From Cycas panzhihuaensis (taxonomy: Eukaryota; Cycadophyta): 64,000 bases of DNA. Below are positions 56,307 through 64,000 of the stretch, piece after piece. Location: positions 163,129,741-163,193,740 of the forward strand of contig CM041465.1 of assembly GCA_023213395.1 (NCBI GenBank). The letters are read 5' to 3'. Under the pieces are notes generated by a model that did not search any database, had not been told where the DNA came from, and saw nothing but the letters and a program-made list of their open reading frames with translations. Each line of letters starts with the position of its first letter. The first letter of the stretch is position 1. A program made the position numbers and the translations under genes.

Positions 56307-57532
56307 ATAGGTATCTCTTCATTTCTCTAAAGATATCATATTGATCTTCTTATTGCTCATCTAAAACCCTAAATTTCCTATTAATAGGGACTTTCACATC
56401 TACATCAATAATAGGTATGCTAGTAATCTAAGGAGCTCTAATTATAGAATTACCTCTTACTCCTTTAGAAATATTTCCTAATTTCACAGGGATAGTAATA
56501 ACATCCTTTTGTTAACTAATAGGGTAGTCTCCTTGTTTTTCTTAAGATCTACTCAAGACTGCTAAATTGCCATGAAGAAACTTTATTTCTTGATTATCCT
56601 TAAAAGAGGCCATTATAGCTCTAGCAACTCCATAATTTGATGTTGATGTTTCTACACAAGCACCTAAGTAGCTTAGAAAGTTTTAAATTTTATGTTCTAT
56701 TTAATAACCATAGCATCAAATCCACTATCCCAAGTTGTATTAACTTGCTCTTCCCTTAGCCTTGTCAACATAATAATGGCTTAAGTTTGAGGCTCTTTAC
56801 CTTTATCTTGTTTCTTCTAATACAATAATTTATTATTTAGTTTCCTAATAGTATTCTAAGTAAGTTCTTTTATTGGTTGTTGGACTAGAGATAGAGCTCC
56901 CCTTTTAGGATTAGCCTGAAAAGGAGGAGGAGTATTCCCCATGTATCCATAATTACTTCAAGTTCAAGAGCAAAGGTTTTTGCATCTTGAAGATAAGTTG
57001 GCTCCTTAAGAATGACCATCATTTTAGTTTCAAAATCAAGTACACCTAAGAGCCACTCTATTAAAATAAGTTATGCATGTCTATGTCCAACTTCTAGTTG
57101 CTTGAGAGTCTTTTTAAACCTTCCAATATAAGTAATGGTGATCTCCTTTGCTCCTTTTCTAATGTTTAATAATTCTCTGGTTATGGTAGTAATGGGCTTT
57201 CTCTTTCTATATTTAGATCTAAATGTTTGTATCAAACCTTTCTAATCCCTAATATAAGTAGTAAGCAAATAGTAGAACTATGTACATGCATCTCTAGTTA
57301 GTGAATGAATAAAGATTCTAATAGTCACATTTATTTAAGTAATTCTAAGCATTATACATATGATAGAAAAGTTTTTAATATGTTGTTTAGTAGTAACTAA
57401 TTTGTCTCCATTGAATTTAGGATAGTCCTATGGGGCTTTGCTTGGCATATTATGATGTTCTCCTTGTAGATTAAGAGGATCATATTGAATCTAAGGGAGA
57501 GTGTTTCTTTGGGTTGCTTCCTCTTCAACCAT
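56307..57532 (-). pseudogene. Gypsy element K gag
   Basis: A start at 57532 (MVEEEATQRNTLP, stop). The core near 57130-57430 reads YPKFNGDKLVTTKQHIKNF, IRIFIHSLTRDACT, a stop at the expected Trp, FYYLL, and ELLNIRKGAKEITITYIGRFKKTLKQL, a Retrotrans_gag pattern. Toward 56307 the readable piece KKDVITIPVKLGNISKGVRGNSIIRAP continues without a known domain. K is interrupted by element L and resumes with the protease at 47297. Confidence 0.75.
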
Positions 57533-59606
57533 TATTAATGTTACTTTTTCTAAAAAATTTGTTTTTGAAAATTAATGATCTAAATAAAGATCTTATTCTT
57601 TAGTTTCTTTAGTGGCCCTAAGCTTACTACAAGATCCTCTTAATTTTATTTCTTGAGTAGAGCTTTGTAGATCTTCTTATATATCTTAAGCTTTCAATGA
57701 CTAAGTATATAGCCTTCTAAAATGATCAACCAACTTTAAAAATAGTAAACCCTACTAGTATATATAATAGAATTCTAAAATGACAAAATGAATATTTTAG
57801 AGGAGAGGGTCCCTAATATGGTCTCTAGTTTTATTGCCTCTTATTTTTATGCTCCCTAATAAATTGATCTATAAGTTTCTAGCCTTCAAAGTATTCAAAT
57901 GATAAAACATAAAGAATCATGGGACAACTGCAAAATATTCAATTCCACGATGCATTAACTAGCTTATAGAATGAATGAATAAGTTTATTCACATTATCTA
58001 TAAGGAAAGAATTTTCAACGAAAGAGCATTTTTGGTGAACTTTTTTAGAGTATAGGAACGACTAAAATATGCAATATGCATTGAAAGAGAAAGAAAAGGA
58101 AACAAAATTAAAAGATGATATAATGATAAACAATAATTATTTTAGGCCTCCAAAATTAAAAGATGATACAATCGATGGAATGCCAACAGAGCTAAGTTTA
58201 TCCACATGAGTTACATCAAAATATTACAAACTATAGATATCAATAGAGCTAAGTTGATCTTATCATGTCTTAACAAATTTTAACATTAAAAAAACCAAAT
58301 AAAAATCTTTAAACCATTAAGAGTCTTGACAATAATGAAAGAACTCAACTAGATAAAGCAAATGTAAGTGCTTAAAATTATCAAGATAAAGAAGATTTAT
58401 ATTAAATAATTCATTAAATCCTCTTCTGTACACAAAATAAGGTCCAGGAAAAGCCCCTTAGTGCCCCGGATTAGTTATAAGGGTTTATTCTAAAAATGCT
58501 CTAACATATGACGATCTGCAAATGAAAAAATAAGAGAAAATAATAAAAGAAAGGATTTAAAATTGAAGAAAATAGAACCAAGATTGTACCAGTAGCCCAA
58601 GTAATAATCTTTCCAATCCTTATTTCTTTATTGTGTTGCCTTTTACACATGCTCTATTGAATAATAATCTTATTATAATGGTAATATTTTTGGTTACATG
58701 AAATGATTCTTATTAGTATTTATTTGTTAATTTTCTACTCTTTTAATCCAACCATGAATGATTTGTGTCTAAACTTTGACAAATGGCAATTTGTTTCTAT
58801 AGGATGAAAGGAATGGTATCGATATGAATAATAACTATTTTTATAATAATTAAAACCCTTTATTTGCTTAACTGTGTAGAGATCCATCCATATGAAATAA
58901 ATGTTTGATCCTTGTTAAATGGTAGAAATCATATTGTTAATCTAATTCTTTAAACATTTGAGTCATTTGATCACCTTGCTATGAATTCTAATGTGAAAAG
59001 TACTTTCAAATGCCTCTATAATCAACTTTTGATTTGCTTGTCATCTTTCATATCTATATTAAATTTATTTAGGTGCCATTTTGTCCTTTAAATTAATACT
59101 TTTTTTTTTTTTTTACACATTTCATGATTTTGGGGATTAATGTTTATTGAACAACCTTCATTTTGTCCATTTGTGAAAATGTGAGAGAATTATTATGACT
59201 TTTTCTTCACATTTTATAGTTTCAAAATTGAGCATCTATCTACCATGTTGTCCTACTTCACAACTTCAAAATGATTGCTTGAATATGCCTTGTCATTACC
59301 ATGCCTATGAGATTGTAAAAATATATGAGCTCATTCTTCCTAGAATCTCATAATTTTATAAGTGAGTAAGTCTTGACTTGTTTTTCCTTCATCTATTTGT
59401 AATGTTATAATATCTAATCTGTAAATTGATTTGATTTCATCTAACAATGTAGGTCTTTAGAAGTTAGTATTTCATCAGAAAAAATATCATTTTGATGGAA
59501 CCCCCTTTTTGGACTAAGTTCTAAGACTCTTATCACTTGCTGATAAGTTCTATAAACTATGAGCATTTGCTACTACATAGTATTATTTATTACATCCTTT
59601 GAGTAA
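57533..59606. other. Unassigned AT-rich stretch
   Basis: About 2 kb without a recognisable gene, LTR pair or primer site. It may hold K's leader and 5' LTR and the start of copia J, but I cannot define them. A run of 14 T is at 59101-59114. Confidence 0.4.
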
Positions 59607-59940
59607 GGAGAAAAGGGGGAAATAAGTTCAATTAATGTTGAGGAGTTAATTGAGGATAAGGCCAAATGCAAATTTTCAAGGGACATTAATCAACCTAAAT
59701 TTGAGTTATTTGATAATGGTGAGGTAGCAAAGTTAGAATCTTTCTTATTTCTAGAATTAAAATATGAACTAAATGTGAATATTGAGTTAACTCCTAAACC
59801 AAAGAAGCCTTCCACACCTTTGCCTTCATCTTTGGGGAAGAAGTTGTCTCAATGGTATTTAAAAACTATAGAGGGTATAAATAAATTATTATCTAAGATA
59901 AAGAAAAAGAAAAAATCCAAAACACAACCTTCTAAATAGA
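59607..59940 (+). pseudogene. Open segment upstream of copia J RT
   Basis: About 110 codons without a stop but without an in-frame ATG: GEKGEISSINVEELIEDKAK at the start, then a Pro/Lys stretch ELTPKPKKPSTPLPSSLGKK and a Lys-rich end before TAG at 59938. It is the longest open stretch in an otherwise stop-riddled block. Its position just before RT suggests the copia integrase-RT linker, but no motif proves it. Confidence 0.45.
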
Positions 59941-59989
59941 TGACTATTACTGTGTGGCGTGTATGTTAAGTATAGATAAACCTTTATAA

Positions 59990-60620
59990 TCAAAGAGGTA
60001 GTTGAAAGAAAGTAATTAATTATAAATGAATCTACATAACCAAGTATAAATTAAATGGGTTTATAGATAAATACAAGGCTAAACTTATAGTGAAAGGTTT
60101 TAATCAATAAAAAGGGTTTGACTACTAAAAAACATTTACTTTTGTTCTAAAGATTAATACTATTCAATTTATTATGATGATGGATGTGTAATTTAATTGG
60201 CAGCTTCACTAAATAGATGTGAAAAGTGGATTTCTAAGGGGACTGGACAAAATATGTCTATATGGATCATCCACCTAGATTTTTTAAAGAAGGTTAAGAG
60301 CACTTAGTATGCTAACTTACAAGGGCCAAGTATATCTTAAACTAAGCTCCAAGAGCCTAGTATAAAAGGATTGATTAATGCTTTCTCAAAAATAAATTTA
60401 GGAGATCTTTAACTAACTCAAACCTATATATTAAGGTCATAAATGATAATGTAAGGTTAATGGTTTTGTACATTAATGACTTATTAATCATGGATAATGA
60501 CATTCATATAATATTAAACTTAAAAGTAAATATAGGTCACATCTTCAAGATAGATCTGGAAGTACTACATTACTTCCTTAGAGTAGAAGTATAGATAAGG
60601 CTTAAATATATCTTCATCTT
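59990..60620 (+). pseudogene. Copia element J reverse transcriptase
   Basis: A heavily decayed copia RT: YKAKLIVKGFNQ, a stop, KGFDY, a stop, KTFTFVLKINTIQ near 60070-60160, IDVKSGFLRG near 60215, and the active site VLYINDLLIM near 60465-60490, where YVDD reads YIND. Stops occur every few codons. J is the oldest-looking copia in the window by coding decay. Confidence 0.85.
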
Positions 60621-61380
60621 TTAGGCAAAATATACATGGGATATTTTGAAGAAATTTAGAATGAATAATTACAAGATTATATCTACCCCCATGGAGATAG
60701 GTTCTAAGTTAATAACTCAAGATGTTGAAGATACTATAAATGTAACATTATAGATGAAACTAATATGTCATCTAATATACTTGATTACTACTAGATCTAA
60801 TATTTTATTTATAAATGGAATGATATTTAAGCTTGTCACAGTACTAAAATAGGGTTACTAGAAATATGTAAAAGGGATACTCAAATACTTGAGGAACGCT
60901 ATATAATGTAAACCAGAATTTATATATAATGACCACTTCAAGTTAGAAGGATTTACATATTTTAATTGGGTTAAATGTTTAGAAAATAAAAGGTTGACTT
61001 TTAGATACTATTTCAAGTTGGTATTAATTGTAATTATGTAGAGTAGTAATAAGTAATACAATGTTGTTTTATCCTTAATTAAAGTAGAGTACAAGGTTGT
61101 GGTTGCATTAGCTACTAAAGCCATTTGGTTATGTTAGATTCTAGTGGATATGGATCTACATCAATTAAAACCAACTAAGTTATGCTATGATAATTAAAGT
61201 ATATTAAATAACAAATATCACTAATAACCTAGTGTTCCATACTCCCACTAAGCACATTAAAGTGCACATTTACTTCATTTAAGAATTGATTTAAAACAGA
61301 GAGATCGAAGCATTGTACAAGCCAATAAAAGAATAATTGACTAACATCTTCACCAAGTCACACCTATAAGATAAATTTTA
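60621..61380 (+). pseudogene. Copia element J RT end and RNase H
   Basis: KYTWDILKKFRMNNYKIISTPMEIG at 60630-60705 is the RT connection (family YA.DLLK+F.M...K...TPM). Then come decayed RNase H blocks: VEYKVVVALATKAIW near 61085-61130, a DN.SILN-like block near 61190, and LTNIFTKSH near 61339-61365 (family ADIFTKPL). Confidence 0.82.
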
Positions 61381-61424
61381 AATATTTAGAGATGGTTTAG
61401 GTACTAAAATTAATGAAATAAATC

Positions 61425-61435
61425 TTAAGTAGGAT
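61425..61435 (+). promoter_or_regulatory. Element J polypurine tract (decayed)
   Basis: TTAAGTAGGAT lies just before TGTTAAAC, resembling the AAGTGGGAGAT tract of many copia elements. Confidence 0.65.
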
Positions 61436-61963
61436 TGTTAAACTATTAATATTTATTAGGTTTAGAACTTTGAGTTATGAGCCCCCCCCTCATAAAATGT
61501 ATTTTAGTTTTTTGTTCTTATTATTGTGGAAATGATGAATCATCAAGGTTTATCTTAATATTATCTTTTATACCTAATATATGTATTTATTAAAAGTTAA
61601 TATGTTATTACAAAAGGTTTGATGAAATGGACAATTGCCTATTTCAATAAACCTCTCTCCTATAATTATTCTAGAATCTTTCATACATGTTTTAGCTTAG
61701 AAGATTTAGGAGGTTGGTATGGTAATGTAAGAATATGAAGTCAAGGCTGGTTAAAACTATAGAGAGAGGATGAGATCCTCATCATCAATCTTTCATGTAT
61801 TCATTTTATTATTATTATTATAAAATTATTATTTAAGAGGTGTTTTTTTCTCCTCTAAAGGGGTTTTCCACCTGCCAAATTTTGTGTAAATATGTGATTA
61901 CTTCTATGGTTGATATTTTGATGATTATACATGTGTTTAAGTAATGATACCCTCTCCCCCATA
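61436..61963 (+). repeat. Element J LTR
   Basis: Starts TGTTAAACTATTAAT after the polypurine tract and ends near CCCCCATA. It is followed directly by a primer-site-like sequence, so it reads as both a 3' LTR (left context) and a 5' LTR (right context). No second copy was recognised in the window. A TTA microsatellite is at 61805-61821. Confidence 0.6.
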
Positions 61964-61975
61964 TGGTATTAGAAC
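61964..61975 (+). promoter_or_regulatory. Primer-binding-like site after element J LTR
   Basis: TGGTATTAGAAC, two differences from the tRNA-iMet site (both C-to-T or G-to-A), directly after the LTR end. Confidence 0.6.
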
Positions 61976-62444
61976 TAGGGCAGCATACGAGCCATTAAGT
62001 GTAGCACTTACTATTCCTCCAACTATGCCTACTCTCTCTCTAATGCCTGATTTGATTATATGTTGGGTTCCATGATAATTTGATGGTGAAATTTTATATT
62101 GTATTATATTGAGAGCATGATATTAATCATATTATTCAGGGTAGGTTATAATATTATTGACAAACTAAAAAATATGACAGGCAGATTTATTCATGTATAT
62201 TAAGATCAAAGTATTATATTATTTAAATATGTTCTATTTATGAAGCCCTATGCTCAGATTCTGTGCAGAGGAGATGATGTCCTTCAGCCATGATCATAAC
62301 TAACTATGACCAACCACCGTCCGTTGAAGAAATATAAAATATAGAGTCACTGACAAATCTAAGAAACTATAATTGCCCAGATACCCACAGCCAAATAAAG
62401 ATATGCATAGCACCTTGTTCATGTCCTCATGTTCTAGGAAACGA
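61976..62444 (+). other. Leader-like stretch between J LTR and E2
   Basis: No coding motif. It would be the 5' leader of a J-family element truncated by E2. A TCCTCATGTTCTAGG segment precedes E2. Confidence 0.4.
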
Positions 62445-62823
62445 TGTATTTAGGTTAATGATCATCACCCCACTCCCACCTTTCAACCAAGAGTACACAC
62501 CTCACTCTCAATAATTTACACATGTGGGTGCTCACATATGAAGGTAAGTATACGGTAAGATTTGATTTAATTTGAGTTAAGTTATATTTTATTGTTGTTT
62601 GAATTTTAAGGGTTGAGGAGTTTCTCTCCTCCCCCAAACTATATATTTAGAGGGGTGTGTAACCCTGGTGTTTTTACACACTGCCTACATTTGGGCATTT
62701 GTAATGCTTTCTCTAAAAAATAGAATGAACACAAAAGCTCTTGTGTTTATGCAACAATGATGTATTGATCTATAATTATTTGTTTATGTTCTGCCCTATT
62801 CTTTATCACATTATTTTCCTTCA
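62445..62823 (+). repeat. Element E2 5' LTR
   Basis: Reverse-complement relative of 31728-32131. Shares landmarks such as ATCACCCCACTCCCACCTTT near 62462-62481, GTGGGTGCTCAC near 62525 and the CTTCA end. The left edge is approximate because the first bases have diverged. Confidence 0.9.
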
Positions 62824-62825
62824 TT

Positions 62826-62837
62826 TAGTATCAGAGC
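62826..62837 (+). promoter_or_regulatory. Element E2 primer-binding site
   Basis: TAGTATCAGAGC, two bases after the LTR, as in element E. Confidence 0.9.
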
Positions 62838-63059
62838 TTGGTTAAGTTCCATCATCTGATATTAGAGCCAAAGTTTGTTAGCCTATTGAAGTTTTTATGA
62901 AGAGCAAGAAGATTTATTGATATCTGCAGCAGATTTATTCACAACAAACAAAGATTGGTTATATTCATTTTCTGAAAAGTTTATTAGCAATTTCTTGTAT
63001 TTTTTTATTAGAGATTTGATTATTCTTGAGTTATACTTGTGAAATAACAAATATATTTC

Positions 63060-63530
63060 AGATATTTTTTTAGATCTGTGTAGGAGCATAGCTACAAACA
63101 ATAAATATCAAGTTTTTATCAAATATTTGATCATTTTCTGGCATATTTTTGTTTATTTATCTAATATTTTTTTCAGATCTGTGTAGAAGCACAACTGCAA
63201 GCAATATTTATTCAAGTTTTCTTTAGATCTGCTATATATTCTTTAGATCTACTTATTTTATCAAATATTTGATAAATTTCTAGTCTATTTTATTTATATC
63301 TATAATATTTGCTTCAGATCTGTAATATTAGCTTTAGATCTGCAATATCTTCTTCAGATCTACAATATTTTCTTTAGACCTATAATATTTTTTGTAATAT
63401 TTTCTTCAGATCTGTAATATTTGCTTCAGATATGTATATTTTATTAAATATTTGATAATTTCTTAAATATTTAGTCCACTTACTCAATATATTTTTTAAG
63501 ATCTAGGCAAGTTTTGGTGTATATTCAGCC
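63060..63530 (+). repeat. AGATCT-rich repeat zone of element E2
   Basis: About nine AGATCT motifs in 470 bp, most within TTCAGATCTGTAATATTTGC-like or TTTAGATCTGC-like units, clustered tightest at 63308-63430. Same family motif as 37430-38170. Confidence 0.88.
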
Positions 63531-64000
63531 TAACAAGCTCTCTAGAGAAGTTATATTATAGCAAATCCGTCTACTAGAAGAATTTAAAGTCTATTTTCTG
63601 CAAATCAACCACATATGCATTACCAAGTTCTTCGTATATTTTTAAATTTAAATATTTATATATTTCTGGGTTCTGTAACATATCTTCTCCAGTATATTTA
63701 AAAGATTACAGATACAAATATATGTATGTTTTCATATTCAACTCTATGTGAGCTTTGTCTAACAAGGGGTCACTATTCTTAGTCAGAGATTTGATCTAAC
63801 TTCTATTACTGGTTTGATAAGCACTCTTCCATTTGCATGAACATTTGTATTTAAGATAATACTATGTCTTCCTGTGATTGCATATAAACATTACTGTTAG
63901 TATATTGCTCCATACATTACATTCAAACATTAGTTTACTCTATTCCTACATCCTCACTAGATCTCATATTATGCTTGGTTCTTATATACGTTTTAAAGAA

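Larger units (their letters stand above)
62445..64000 (+). mobile_element. Element E2, second E-family copy (5' part)
   Basis: Plus-strand copy of the E family: LTR, the same variant primer site, and the AGATCT-rich leader. It runs off the window, so its gag and 3' LTR are unseen. Orientation is opposite to E, and its LTR is shorter by about 25 bp. No PPR fragment is seen in the part present. Confidence 0.9.

Noticed and set aside
1-64000. tRNA, rRNA or intact host genes
   Set aside because: None recognised on either strand; the only tRNA-like signals are primer-binding complements next to LTRs.

Overview
The window reads as plant nuclear DNA from a large, repeat-filled genome. It is AT-rich and has no intact host gene. 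Nearly everything recognisable is a decayed retrotransposon: Ty1/copia and Ty3/gypsy LTR elements, plant L1-type LINEs with a C-terminal zinc-binding plus RNase H tail, and elements that look non-autonomous. The nesting depth, the stop-riddled reading frames and the lack of genes over 64 kb suggest a gymnosperm or another large-genome plant. That is an inference; nothing here fixes the species.

Left third (1-22 kb). LINE-1 (minus strand) runs off the left edge. Its ORF2 is split by copia element A (3902-9150), which carries LTRs, a Met-initiator-type primer site and a 5-bp target duplication. LINE-1 ends near 11320, next to the C-terminal end of an old chromodomain-type gypsy element H (minus). 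H resumes at 20345-21922 because copia element B (11559-20344, duplication TAGAT) sits in its integrase region. B in turn holds copia element C (14474-19511, minus, duplication GGATT), which splits B's reverse transcriptase.

Middle (22-47 kb). Gypsy element G (minus) starts at 21923 inside H. Its RNase H codons are split at 24285/39019 by copia element D (minus, duplication CCCAT). D's own 5' LTR is split by element E (31728-39009, minus, duplication CATCC). E's gag is split by a 5'-truncated LINE-3 (32812-34133, plus, 16-bp duplication). This gives a five-level nest, H > G > D > E > LINE-3, and each of the three inner junctions rejoins in register once the insert is ignored. E has only a gag remnant, a 4.4-kb leader rich in AGATCT motifs, and a captured PPR-gene fragment. 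LINE-2 (41921 to about 46965, minus) cuts G's 5' LTR.

Right third (47-64 kb). Element L has about 3.1-kb LTRs (47298-50410 and 53188-56306) around a 2.8-kb interior with only a gag-like remnant, so it resembles a LARD. It splits a gypsy element K (minus), whose protease lies at about 47.0-47.3 kb and gag at 56.3-57.5 kb. A badly decayed copia element J (plus) follows, ending in an LTR that is itself followed by a primer-site-like sequence. The window closes with E2, a second E-family copy in the opposite orientation, running off the right edge.

None of the protein-coding remnants appears functional: all are interrupted by stops and frameshifts, and several have lost catalytic residues. Where no gene or element is described, I saw only AT-rich sequence that I cannot assign.
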